A DNA stretch of 64,000 nucleotides from Pseudogracilibacillus sp037072025 (GTDB taxonomy: Bacteria; Bacillota; Bacilli; Bacillales; Amphibacillaceae). Below, one piece after another: positions 8,061-16,947 of this stretch. The stretch lies in NCBI RefSeq assembly GCF_037072025.1, contig NZ_JAXHDD010000002.1, positions 155,720-219,719 of the forward strand, given 5' to 3'. The notes below the pieces were generated by a model. The model saw nothing but the letters and a program-made list of their open reading frames with translations. It made no database searches and was not told the origin of the DNA. A program made the translations under genes and the position numbers. The first letter of the stretch is position 1. Each line of letters opens with the position of its first letter.

Positions 8061-9293
8061 ATGAGAGATTATTTATGTAAAGAAGAAGATTGCAAAGAAG
8101 GAATAGAAATATACAGAGAAACTATCAAAGATAATCGAAAGAAGATTAAAAGTTTAGAAGAAGATATTAAAAATGGAATCCAAAGATATCCAAGAGATAA
8201 CAGAGAAATTATAGAATTATCATATTTAGATAATTTACTATATGGAATGAATAATGTTAGGGCAAAATTTTCTATAGGAAAAAATGTCCATACAATAGAA
8301 AAAGATTTTGAAGAGGCGATTAATGATTTAGAAAATATAGGGAGGAAAGAAGTCGGCTATTTAAACTTACTTTGGACGATATCTCTTGGCATTTTATTAG
8401 AAACCGACAAGCTAAACATGGAAAGACTCGCCAAAGTAATCGAAAGCCAGAATGTAGAAGACTTTGTCATAGATTACCTGCTATGTGCTAGCGATATTGG
8501 TTGGACAAAAATCAGGAACACTTATGATAAGGAAATTCCATATGCAAAAACGAAGGAAATTATCGAACTCGCAGAAGCAGATAAAAAAGGGGCTTCTAAA
8601 AGACTTCAAACATACATGGAGAACGAATGGTTTCAAGGACACTACGATTACGAGTGGAGAAATGCGCATAAAGAACCTGGATATGTGGGGTTCTGGAGTT
8701 TTGAAACTGCCGCCATCGCAAAAATATTAGAACTTGATGACTCTAGCCTCAAAGATAACAACCACTATCCATACGATTTGGCACATTATAAAAATTCTAT
8801 GAAATTTAAAGACTTTACATTAAAAGAATATTTAATTGAGAGCGACACAGAAGAACCAGAAAATTGGGAAGAAGGAATAGAAAACAATCCAGCATTAGAA
8901 AAAATTATTCCAATTAAATGGCATTCTTTTGTAAATGAATTAATCCTAGATTATCAAACGTTGGATGACGACCAATTTTATGAGAAATATAAAGAACCAA
9001 TGGAGTTAGACCAAATTTGGTTTTTTAAAGATGAGTATAAAGAAGAAAACAAAGAAAAAAACCTGTTAGGAAGTTTAATTGTTTTTGCCCTAACACAAAG
9101 AGGCTTTATCCTGCAGCTGGATTATAAGGACGATTTAGAAGACTACGTTCATATTATAAAAAACTTCTGGAAGGACTCCGAGACGAAACTTATTCAATTC
9201 ATGTTGGATAATGACCAAAATTATTATGCATTGGTACCCAAAGATGTAGACATAAGAAATATGTATGAAGTTATTGTTAAAGATGTAGGATAG
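8061..9293 (+). CDS. PoNi-type immunity protein (DUF1910/DUF1911), copy 2
   Basis: A 410-aa paralogue of copy 1 with GAGAGGAA before the ATG. It carries the same WSFETAAIAKIL and KDNNHYPYDL motifs. The N-terminal 160 residues are clearly divergent from the other copies (for example NIGRKEVGYLNLLWTISLG against NIGNREVAYLKLLWAISLG-type sequence), while the C-terminal 245 residues are almost the same. The cognate toxin is reduced to a tail fragment immediately upstream, so this is an orphan antidote. It probably protects against PoNe toxins of neighbouring cells carrying related effectors, which is inference. It is intact in frame with no stop, suggesting selection to keep it. Confidence 0.82.
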   Translation: MRDYLCKEEDCKEGIEIYRETIKDNRKKIKSLEEDIKNGIQRYPRDNREIIELSYLDNLLYGMNNVRAKFSIGKNVHTIEKDFEEAINDLENIGRKEVGYLNLLWTISLGILLETDKLNMERLAKVIESQNVEDFVIDYLLCASDIGWTKIRNTYDKEIPYAKTKEIIELAEADKKGASKRLQTYMENEWFQGHYDYEWRNAHKEPGYVGFWSFETAAIAKILELDDSSLKDNNHYPYDLAHYKNSMKFKDFTLKEYLIESDTEEPENWEEGIENNPALEKIIPIKWHSFVNELILDYQTLDDDQFYEKYKEPMELDQIWFFKDEYKEENKEKNLLGSLIVFALTQRGFILQLDYKDDLEDYVHIIKNFWKDSETKLIQFMLDNDQNYYALVPKDVDIRNMYEVIVKDVG

Positions 9294-9326
9294 AGTGAAG
9301 CGTATCGGATAAAGTATTATTTAGAC

Positions 9327-9364
9327 AAGACCTTGATTGGGTAAAGTCCCTTCGAGGTCTTTTT
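9327..9364 (+). terminator. Terminator after PoNi copy 2
   Basis: The same AAGACCT/AGGTCTT hairpin with T-run as after copy 1; part of the duplicated module. Confidence 0.8.
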
Positions 9365-9399
9365 GTTAGATTACCTAGTTCCTAATAAATAGACTTGAG

Positions 9400-10131
9400 C
9401 TTATGGCCCTGGAAAAGGCACAGGCACAGCAATTCGAATGTCTAAAGACATTTCGCGTCTGAACAGTATAAAGAATGGCAGCCCTGTTATCGGAGTAAAC
9501 ATATTCTCCAACATTCCCAAAAACGATTTAGCATTCGCAGGGGCCTATGACACAGTGCCTTATAATGTGTATAATCCGAATAAATTACTAGATCAATTAT
9601 TAATGAAAAGTACAGGGAATGCTGGGAGTTGGAATAAGAAATAAGTGTAAATGATTTCAATCCAAAAACAGCCACAAATAAACAAAAAGGAAACTATGGT
9701 GAAATCATATCTAGTGGCAATTTATTAATTAATCCAAGTCTAAAAGATGCTGGCTACGACTTAAAGCCAGTTGGAAGAGATGCACCATCAAGCATTGATG
9801 ATAAACTAACAAAAGGGAAAGACGAATTAAATGAAAATACAAATCCCGCTTCAAATATCAAATATGTGATAGATGAAGCGAAGTTCGGCAAAGGTCAATT
9901 AGGAATGACAAAGGACAACAAGTAAATGTCAAATACTTGGTTGTTGGGGGAGAAAACCATAAGGAATAGGACTTTAAAAGCCGTTGATGGAGATGAAGAA
10001 TTAGCTGCTAAAATCATATGGGCATTAAAAAAGATGAAGTAGAAAGAGTTTTGTCAAAAGTTGATAGGAATGGGGAGGTAAAAACTATTAGACTGGATAA
10101 ACGTGGTAATCAAATTGGTGACAGGCCATAA
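9400..10131 (+). pseudogene. Decayed LXG linker plus nearly complete PoNe DNase domain (unit 3)
   Basis: The most complete toxin remnant. It starts with the linker and the NDLAFAGAYDTVPYNVYN joint (about 9520-9587), shifts frame near 9640, then reads a recognisable PoNe-type nuclease: KGNYGEI, NLLINPSLKDAGYDLKPVG, NENTNPASNIKYVIDEAK and KGQLGMTKD. VIDEAK is the expected D-x-E-x-K catalytic core of the PD-(D/E)xK fold. A TAA at 9923-9925 replaces the CAA (Gln) found in unit 1, and one A is missing from the A-run at about 10027-10032, causing a further frameshift. The LXG N-terminus is absent. PoNi copy 3 follows 25 bases later. Confidence 0.8.
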
Positions 10132-10155
10132 ATGAAGGAGGATTAATTAATTGCA

Positions 10156-11388
10156 ATGAGAGATTATCTGTGTAAAGAAGGTAATTGTGAAAAAGGATTG
10201 CGATTCTATAAATTAATGATTAAATTAAATACAGAAGATATAAAAAATATTAAAGAAGATATAGAAAATGGGATTCAAAAACACCCTAGAGATAACCGAA
10301 GTATTCTTGAAATCTCCTATTTAGACATTTTTTCATCAATAATAGATACGATAAGAGGGAAATATTCTTTAGGAGAAAAAATTAGTTTATTAGAAAATGA
10401 CTTTAATAATGTATTTAGTAATTTAGATTATATAGGCAATAGAGAAGTACCCTATCTAACTCTACTTTGGGCAATATCTTTGGGAATATTGCTAGAAACG
10501 GACAAACAAAATATAAACAAGCTATCCGAGGTAGTGAAAAGACAGGACGTAGAGGATTTTGTGATTGATTACTTACTTTTTGCTTGTGATATTGGCTGGA
10601 CACAAATAAGAAGCACTTATGATAAGGAAGTTCCATACCGTTATACTAGGGAAATTATCGAACTCGCAGAAACGGATAAAAAAGCAGCCTCTAAAAGACT
10701 TCAAACATACATGGGGAACGAATGGTTTCAGGGACACTACGATTACGAGTGGAGAAATGCGCATAAAGAACCTGGATATCTAGGATACTGGAGCTTTGAG
10801 ACTGCCGCCATCGCAAAAATATTAGAACTTGATGACTCTAGCCTCAAAGATAACAACCACTATCCATACGATTTGGCACATTATAAAAATTCTATGAAAT
10901 TTAAAGACTTTACATTAAAAGAATATTTAATTGAGAGCGACACAGAAGAACCAGAAAATTGGGAAGAAGGAATAGAAAACAATTCAGCATTAGAAAAAAT
11001 TATTCCAATCAAATGGCATTCTTTTGTAAATGAATTAATTTCAGATTATCAAGCGTTGGATGACGATCAATTTTATGAGAAATATAAAGAACCAATGGAG
11101 TTAGACCAAATTTGGTTTTTTAAAGATGACTACAAAGAAGAAAATAAAGAAAAAAACCTGTTAGGAAGTTTAATTGTTTTTGCCCTAACACAAAGAGACT
11201 TTATCCTACAGCTGGATTATAAGGACGATTTAGAAGACTACGTTCATATTATAAAAAATTTCTGGAAGGACTCCGAGACGAAACTTATTCAATTCATGTT
11301 GGATAATGACCAAAATTATTATGCATTAGTGCCCAAAGACGTAACCATCAGAAATATGTGTGAAGTTATTGTTAAAAATGTAGGATAG
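10156..11388 (+). CDS. PoNi-type immunity protein (DUF1910/DUF1911), copy 3
   Basis: A 410-aa paralogue of copies 1 and 2, with GAAGGAGG upstream of the ATG. It contains YWSFETAAIAKIL and KDNNHYPYDL, and like the others has divergent N-terminal and near-identical C-terminal halves. It pairs positionally with the PoNe pseudogene just upstream. The frame is intact although its toxin carries at least three inactivating changes, suggesting that the antidote is retained after loss of the toxin. Strong nucleotide identity to copy 2 in the region 10800-11000 points to recent duplication or gene conversion. Confidence 0.82.
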   Translation: MRDYLCKEGNCEKGLRFYKLMIKLNTEDIKNIKEDIENGIQKHPRDNRSILEISYLDIFSSIIDTIRGKYSLGEKISLLENDFNNVFSNLDYIGNREVPYLTLLWAISLGILLETDKQNINKLSEVVKRQDVEDFVIDYLLFACDIGWTQIRSTYDKEVPYRYTREIIELAETDKKAASKRLQTYMGNEWFQGHYDYEWRNAHKEPGYLGYWSFETAAIAKILELDDSSLKDNNHYPYDLAHYKNSMKFKDFTLKEYLIESDTEEPENWEEGIENNSALEKIIPIKWHSFVNELISDYQALDDDQFYEKYKEPMELDQIWFFKDDYKEENKEKNLLGSLIVFALTQRDFILQLDYKDDLEDYVHIIKNFWKDSETKLIQFMLDNDQNYYALVPKDVTIRNMCEVIVKNVG

Positions 11389-11420
11389 AGTGATACGTAT
11401 CGGATGAAGTATTATTAGAC

Positions 11421-11458
11421 AAGACCTTGATTGGGTAAAGTCCCTTCGAGGTCTTTTT
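11421..11458 (+). terminator. Terminator after PoNi copy 3
   Basis: Third copy of the AAGACCT/AGGTCTT hairpin and T-run belonging to the repeated unit. Confidence 0.8.
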
Positions 11459-11489
11459 GTTAGATTACCTAGTTCCTAGTATAAGAAGT

Positions 11490-11665
11490 TGAATTTATCG
11501 GCCTTGGAAAAGGCGTAGGTACTGCAGTCCGAACATCAAGAAATATGTCACGAATGAATCAGCTTAATGGAGACCGTGCTCTAGCGATTGAAAAACTAGG
11601 TGTTTACACAACGATCATTGAAAATGATCGGTTACTCTCAAGAGAATACCAACCAACAGCGTAAG
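11490..11665 (+). pseudogene. Fourth LXG linker remnant
   Basis: Reads FIGLGKGVGTAVRTSRN-MSRMNQLNGDRALAIEKLG with a stop at the end. It aligns with the linker at 7740 (GKGTGTAIRMSKNISRL) but not with the joint that follows there. It is the 5' scrap of a further cassette whose toxin part has been lost. No start or ribosome binding site is visible. The junction with foreign sequence lies near 11665. Confidence 0.6.
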
Positions 11666-11834
11666 GTTTAGTTTTAAGTGCTATTAAAGCTTTAAACATA
11701 TTATTAAATACTAATAATTTAGTGCCATCCGATAAAGAAATATCATTATCATTTAAAAATAAAGCATGATTTTCCGTTGTAATTGTTAACAGTATTGGGT
11801 CAAAAAACATATTCTTATCATTATAAAACTTCAT
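11604..11834 (-). pseudogene. Possible truncated small gene downstream of the MFS transporter
   Basis: A frame starting at ATG 11834 inside the last codons of the MFS gene, with AGGTGA upstream, giving about 76 residues (FFDPILLTITTENHALFLND is typical). The last dozen residues are antisense to the LXG linker remnant at 11490-11665, so the original C-terminus was probably replaced at the recombination junction. The family is not recognised. It may be non-functional. Confidence 0.35.
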
Positions 11835-13047
11835 GGATTTCACCTGACTCGGGTTTCCTTAATATAAATTTATAAAACAGCGGAAAAATGCAAGCATTGA
11901 ATAATATCAACAGTGAGCACACCACTAAAGAATAATTTAAATTGATGCTAAATAGTATACCTCCTATAGAGCCACCGATTGCATCGCCAACAAAAAAAGA
12001 GGATTGTGATAATCCAAATAACATTCCTATTGCGTATTTTGGATACATATTTAACTCCATCAATTCCTGAGAAATAACTGATCCTGTTAAAAAAAGTGTT
12101 CTTATAACAATAATGAATGGAACGATTAGATAATGTAATTTAAACATAAACAATAGTGTTAAAATCCCTACAAGTAATTCGAACCAAAAAAATAGCTTAC
12201 TTTTTCTCTTATCCACTTCTTTATTTCCAAACAAAGGAGCAAAAATGATAGAGCTAATACCTATCAACGCAATGTACAATCCAATTAAAGTTACCGGTAC
12301 CCCTTGTTCTTTTAATATTACTGGGAAAAATGGAGTAAATAAACTAACTGAAAGACCTGTAATAACACCGAAGAAAATAACTCCAGTGATTAACTGTTTA
12401 GGAACAGATTTTTTCAATTTCTCTTTATCTTTATCAGAGTTTTTTTTATCTTTATCAGAGTTTTTTTTATCTTTATTTAGCTTTGGCACAAATAATATAG
12501 TAACTAAACATAAGACAGAAGAAATAATTAACACTGTAACTATTGGATTCTTAAAGATATAAGATAATAACAGAGTAAGTATGCCAGCTATTGATGCTCC
12601 TACCGCAGTACCAGTATTACTTCCCGTCTCTTTTAAAGAAACTATAGCTGCTCTGTTTTCTTCATCTCCTATTGAAAGAATCCAATATCTCATAGAAACA
12701 ATTACTAATGAAGCTCCTAATCCAGCGATAAAACCAGAAATCCCTGCAATAATGAGTGAGTTTGTAAATATTCTTAAAAATAGACCAATTGCATAGACAA
12801 AAACTCCAAGCCTAAGTGCAAAACTAGGTGATATGATATCTCCAATTTTTCCGGTAATAAAAGACAGTGCACCTGCGATTGCCATCATTGTATAAGAAAA
12901 ACCATAGAATGTTAGTGCATTTTGTTCATCAAACCAAAGAGCGTGAACGGTTTTCGAAACTGCCATGCTTAAATAAAATAAAACACTAAAGATTAAAAAA
13001 GCTCTAGCTGAAGGGTATTTCTGCATTGTATAAACAAGGTTTTTCAT
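11821..13047 (-). CDS. MFS transporter
   Basis: A 408-aa integral membrane protein with about 12 hydrophobic segments and a charged central loop, the major facilitator layout. The N-terminal half has GKIGDIISPSFALRLG, matching the MFS loop 2-3 signature region. The central loop contains a short tandem repeat (KDKKNSD units, encoded by a repeated 24-base word at about 12421-12480). The ATG overlaps the stop of the upstream TPR gene (ATGA-type overlap), with AAGGAG inside that gene, so the two are coupled. The substrate is unknown; peptide or drug efflux is possible. Located inside the toxin island, it may be accessory cargo. Confidence 0.8.
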   Translation of the reverse strand: MKNLVYTMQKYPSARAFLIFSVLFYLSMAVSKTVHALWFDEQNALTFYGFSYTMMAIAGALSFITGKIGDIISPSFALRLGVFVYAIGLFLRIFTNSLIIAGISGFIAGLGASLVIVSMRYWILSIGDEENRAAIVSLKETGSNTGTAVGASIAGILTLLLSYIFKNPIVTVLIISSVLCLVTILFVPKLNKDKKNSDKDKKNSDKDKEKLKKSVPKQLITGVIFFGVITGLSVSLFTPFFPVILKEQGVPVTLIGLYIALIGISSIIFAPLFGNKEVDKRKSKLFFWFELLVGILTLLFMFKLHYLIVPFIIVIRTLFLTGSVISQELMELNMYPKYAIGMLFGLSQSSFFVGDAIGGSIGGILFSINLNYSLVVCSLLILFNACIFPLFYKFILRKPESGEIHEVL

Positions 13048-13874
13048 AGAGTCTCCTTACATAGTTTTTTTTCGTTATCTAACAAAAATTTATTTCTAGG
13101 ATACTTTTTAAGTGCTAACTTTAACACTGCTGTAGCTTCTTCTTCTGATTTAATATTTAGTAGACATTCGGCTTCAATTATTGAAATATTTACATAAAAA
13201 TCTTCAATTAATTCATCCTCTAAAATATAAGGATGGTCTTTAATTAATTTATAACACTTCTCATAATCGTTTTCTAGCGTATGAGTATAAAGTAAATCGT
13301 ATAAATACTCGTAGCTTTTATTCGAAAGTATGTATGCATTTTTGAAGCTTTCTTTTGCTAATTGGAATTGACTATCCTGTGCTAAATAATAAATACCCAA
13401 ATAAGAATGAGTCTCAGGTATATATGGATTTAGATCTTTTGCATACGTCAAATGTTTATATGCTACATCATACTTTTCATTATTTATTAAATATTTAGCA
13501 TATTCTAAATGGTTTTCTGGATAATATGGATCCATACTTATTAATCTTTCAAAAGCAGAACTAGCTTCCTCAAATCTATTTAAATTTACATAGCATTGAG
13601 CTAAGTTATATGTTAATACACTCTCATGTAAGCCGTTGTCTACATTTGATAATTTGCTTTTTTGTAATTTACTTATACCATCTAGTAATATTTTTATCGC
13701 TTCTTCTATTTTACCTTTCCTATAGAGTTTTAAAGCATAACCATTTCGATTAAATATCTTGTGAAAACTGGGTTCTTCGTTCTGAAAAGCATTGAAAGCT
13801 TCATTTAACAATTCCTCTGCTTTACTAATCGATTGCAAATGTTTCGGATGATGGCGTGCATTTAACAGTTCCAA
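13044..13874 (-). CDS. TPR-repeat protein, probably the C-terminal part of a longer regulator
   Basis: A 276-aa soluble protein made of helical tetratricopeptide-like repeats; VLTYNLAQCYVNLNRFEEAS and ETHSYLGIYYLAQDSQFQLA are typical units. The annotated start is a TTG in the middle of sequence that continues in frame upstream to about 14015 (with GETETAEYYLNQSKRYG), another TPR unit, so the gene has lost its N-terminus. It is translationally coupled to the MFS transporter. Such TPR proteins in Firmicutes are often the sensor part of HTH regulators bound by a peptide. That role is inference here because no DNA-binding domain remains. Confidence 0.65.
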   Translation of the reverse strand: MELLNARHHPKHLQSISKAEELLNEAFNAFQNEEPSFHKIFNRNGYALKLYRKGKIEEAIKILLDGISKLQKSKLSNVDNGLHESVLTYNLAQCYVNLNRFEEASSAFERLISMDPYYPENHLEYAKYLINNEKYDVAYKHLTYAKDLNPYIPETHSYLGIYYLAQDSQFQLAKESFKNAYILSNKSYEYLYDLLYTHTLENDYEKCYKLIKDHPYILEDELIEDFYVNISIIEAECLLNIKSEEEATAVLKLALKKYPRNKFLLDNEKKLCKETL

Positions 13875-14290
13875 AACATAGTTAGAATCAATAACTCTTT
13901 TTATATTTCCATATCTTTTGCTTTGATTTAAATAATACTCAGCTGTTTCTGTTTCGCCAATTTGCGAATAAGCTATGCCTAGGTCATAGAAATACTCATC
14001 ACTAGTTTCAATGCCTATTTAAAAGTTTTATACTTGTCCATGCATCACCAACAGATAAAAATTGTCATGCTAATTTATGTATTTTATTTTTATCCCTTGA
14101 TAAATAAGTTTGTTTAACTGTCTCTAGAGGATTTGCAAGTAGATAATAAATTAGATTTATAAGTGACGGAACCTAGGTTATTTTAATCAATATATCTATA
14201 AACAATTTAGAACCAATATCTATTTCTTTAGAGTGATAGATGGTTATTTTCAAATTATCTTTTATCCTACTATTCACTTCATCATTCGTA
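13875..14290 (-). pseudogene. Decayed N-terminal half of the TPR protein
   Basis: On the minus strand upstream of the TPR gene, short in-frame pieces continue the helical pattern: ETSDEYFYDLGIAYSQIGET, QFLSVGDAWTSIKLLN and NPLETVKQTYLSRDKNKIH, interrupted by TGA/TAG stops and at least one frame change near 14015. This is best read as the broken 5' part of the same gene. From about 14290 to 14780 I see no gene or clear signal. Confidence 0.6.
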
Positions 14291-14780
14291 TCTCCCTTTA
14301 TTAACCATTAATGGAATTTTACACCTTGCCGCAAAACGTTTCAAGCTTGTTTTACAACTATTTTGTAAACTTGTAACTTTGGGAACTATTAGATCATTTA
14401 ATTACATCTATTAAATATAGGTATGGACTCGAAGGTTGATTAATTAACAAATTATTACTGTTTAAATATTTTATACGTATCAAATTACAATTATAATATT
14501 GAATTCAATACTTATCCCGAAATTCCTTCTAAAATAAAGAAATTTTTTTAAAGTACTGATAATAAGAAGTGAGTACTATTTATAATTAGACAATACAAAC
14601 TTTGGAATAAGCTAATGAGAGTATCATTCGAAAGCAGGATAGACTTTGTATATACAAGCAGGAGTTGGATTGTAAAAAGGGGATTGTTCTAACTAACAAC
14701 CTGTTGTTTTGATGATGTTTGGTTGATAAAATATGAAAAGAAAAATAATAACGTTTGTGTCTACTTTATACAAAAACATT

Positions 14781-14809
14781 CCAAAAGTTAGATTTAACCT
14801 AACTTTTGG
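14781..14809 (-). terminator. Hairpin downstream of the coiled-coil gene
   Basis: A perfect 11-bp stem (CCAAAAGTTAG and its complement) with a 7-base loop, placed 45 bases after the stop of the minus-strand coiled-coil gene. The T-tract is modest, so termination strength is uncertain. Confidence 0.6.
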
Positions 14810-14853
14810 ACACTTTTTCCTCAATCTTTTCGCTAAAGAGTTTAACAAAATTT

Positions 14854-15099
14854 CTACTTTGCACTTTTTAACATTTTTACTTCTGCCTGTGTTTTAAGTA
14901 AACCCTCTGATAGAACAGTAATTTTTGCATCAACTATATCGATTCTTTCATTCAATCTTTTTTCTGTGTCAGTTAATTGTTGTGACACTCCTTTTATTTG
15001 TTGAGAATATTCTTCTAATTTTTGCGACTGTTCCTTTAATTGTTGGGACAGTTCCATGACAGCTTGAAAAATTGCTTCATTTGTAGTCTCCTTACTCAT
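14854..15099 (-). CDS. Small coiled-coil protein
   Basis: An 81-aa protein with AAGGAGGG before the ATG and a hairpin after it, so it has its own expression signals. Heptad-like QQLKEQSQKLEEYSQQIKG and QQLTDTEKRLNERID segments predict one long coiled coil with no membrane segment or signal peptide. Similar small proteins occur in phage and mobile regions of Bacillaceae (general knowledge), but no function can be assigned. It lies between the TPR/MFS pair and the serine hydrolase, with no obvious operon partner. Confidence 0.65.
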   Translation of the reverse strand: MSKETTNEAIFQAVMELSQQLKEQSQKLEEYSQQIKGVSQQLTDTEKRLNERIDIVDAKITVLSEGLLKTQAEVKMLKSAK

Positions 15100-15410
15100 T
15101 TACTTCCCTCCTTATATTTTGAGATATAATTATAATTGGTTGACATACGATGAAATGTACTAAAAAACGGGTAGAGGTTAATGTGATTGGTTTCTATTTT
15201 ATCAATGGAGTTTTTAATAATGACATCTATTTACAATTATATCATAAAAGTTCGACCTTTTTCGTGATAATTCTTAACACAACCCCACTTTTCATATACG
15301 CTCTATATTGTATCATCGCATTGGTAAGTGTTAGAAGTATCTGATGAGGGAGATGATTTTATTAGGTTTTTAAATGAGTTTTAAATTGTACTCATCATAT
15401 ATGAAAAACA

Positions 15411-15500
15411 AAAAATAATCCCTCATGTACTATAGATCACTAGCGTTGCATAAAAGAATTATAAATTAGTCAAGCATTTAATTTTAAAGCCCTCAATTTG
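15411..15500. repeat. Solo IS-end repeat, copy 1 (left of hydrolase/MarR pair)
   Basis: About 90 bases that recur at 17594-17685 with only a few differences; both contain TCCCTCATGTACTATAGATC and CTAGCGTTGCATAAAAGAAT. The second copy abuts a decayed IS4-type transposase, so this is probably the right end of that element. The rest of 15100-15697 holds no gene I can support. Confidence 0.7.
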
Positions 15501-15697
15501 TTTGAAATCTTTGATCAAAGTGGTTCTTTACAAACGATGAAAAATAACGATTTCTGAAACAAAGGAATGGAATAAAACACCGAAAATTGTTTTGTGGGAC
15601 ATTATTATTAAAATATCCATTGTTAAAATTGTTTAAAGACTGGCTCTATTACATGATCTTTATTGGCTTTTCATACAGGCACAACTTTACTTACTTA

Positions 15698-16894
15698 TCA
15701 ATTGACCTTTTGATAAGGTATTTCAACACCTTCATCGAAAAATAATTGATTCTCAACATCTACATAACTCATCGTATTGCGTACCCAATAATACGACTCA
15801 TCTATTTTATAAAGTGGCACAGATAATTGATGTTCAAATAAAATCATAAATTGTCTATCCTTTATGATTGTAAATCTTGTGCTAAGTCCATCTGCTAATT
15901 CATATTGACCTGCAATCTCATCCTTATTAGTGAGCAATAAAATTTCTATATGTTTTGGTGCTTCTACGGAATACTGTATTCCCATTAAATAATTCATAAT
16001 TTCTTGTTCATATTGCGGAAACACTTCCTGATTCGTTGCTAAAATAATCATATCCTTTGTGGATGTATTAATAAAAGCTTGTGCTGAGCAACCGATCCAT
16101 CCTCCTGTATGACCAACCCAGTCATCTTGAATGATAAAACCATAACTATAATGCTCAGCGACTTCTGTTGGTGTTAATATGGATTGCACAAACTCTTTGC
16201 TAATGTACCGACCTTGCAAAAATGCTTTTAAAAACTTTGCTACTTCAGCTACTGTTGCATAAATACCACCGTCACCATATACATTATTATATTTTTCATT
16301 TTTGTTTAAATATGGGTCACTACTTGCCTTTTTATATCGTTGGTTTTCATAATCATACATATGACCTTGCGCTTCGTATTGTTTTCTAGGCTGTGTTGTT
16401 GTACTAGTGAGATTTAATGGTCTTGCAATATATTGTTGTAAATATATTTCATACGTTGAGCCACTCACTTTTTCAATAATTTTTGCAAGTAAAACATAAT
16501 TCGTATTGCTATAAGACCAATGCTCATTCGGTCTATGTTGTGGTAGCGCCATCTCGACAAATGTTTCAACACTTATTGTAAAATCTTCTGCAATATACTC
16601 AGGGATACCAGATGTATGTGTAAGTAAGTGTGCAACTGTCACATTTGCAAAATGAGGTACGTTAAACCAATTTGTAATTTTATCTTCTAATTGTAGCTCT
16701 CCTCTTTCAATTAGCTGAAATGTCATTACTGCTGTATACATTTTACTTAACGACGCAAGATTAAATTGTGTATTTTCAGTAATAAGGTGTTGCTCTGAGA
16801 TGTCTTGATAACCATGATAATACTGCTTGATTTGTCCATGTTTCTCATAATAAACTGCACCATTAAACGAGATATTTTTAAGTAAAACCTCCAT
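15698..16894 (-). CDS. Serine hydrolase of the beta-lactamase / penicillin-binding-protein fold
   Basis: A 398-aa class C-like hydrolase. Catalytic motifs are visible: S-L-S-K at 48-51 (nucleophile Ser48, Lys51), Y-S-N at 128-130, and H-T-G-G at 262-265 as the KTG equivalent. No signal peptide or membrane anchor is seen, so it is probably cytosolic, like several esterase or D-peptidase members of this family (family knowledge). The extra C-terminal 100 residues form a beta-rich domain of the type found in this subgroup. It lies 53 bases downstream of the MarR gene in the same direction with a palindrome in the gap, so it is probably the regulated target. True beta-lactamase activity is not implied. 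Confidence 0.8.
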   Translation of the reverse strand: MEVLLKNISFNGAVYYEKHGQIKQYYHGYQDISEQHLITENTQFNLASLSKMYTAVMTFQLIERGELQLEDKITNWFNVPHFANVTVAHLLTHTSGIPEYIAEDFTISVETFVEMALPQHRPNEHWSYSNTNYVLLAKIIEKVSGSTYEIYLQQYIARPLNLTSTTTQPRKQYEAQGHMYDYENQRYKKASSDPYLNKNEKYNNVYGDGGIYATVAEVAKFLKAFLQGRYISKEFVQSILTPTEVAEHYSYGFIIQDDWVGHTGGWIGCSAQAFINTSTKDMIILATNQEVFPQYEQEIMNYLMGIQYSVEAPKHIEILLLTNKDEIAGQYELADGLSTRFTIIKDRQFMILFEHQLSVPLYKIDESYYWVRNTMSYVDVENQLFFDEGVEIPYQKVN

Positions 16895-16914
16895 TTATTA
16901 ACCCCCTAAATAAT

Positions 16915-16926
16915 TTAGATATCTAA
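16915..16926. promoter_or_regulatory. Palindromic operator between MarR gene and hydrolase
   Basis: The perfect 12-bp palindrome TTAGATATCTAA sits just upstream of the hydrolase start. It shares TTAGA/TCTAA half-sites with the larger palindrome in front of the marR-type gene, suggesting binding by the same regulator. Confidence 0.65.
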
Positions 16927-16947
16927 CACATTGGATATGAAGGAATT

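Noticed and set aside
8485..8730. Frame-shifted ORF inside PoNi copy 2
   Set aside because: Shadow of the PoNi gene in another frame; absent from copies 1 and 3.
15150..15344. 64-aa plus-strand ORF
   Set aside because: No ribosome binding site, low-complexity hydrophobic translation and no context.
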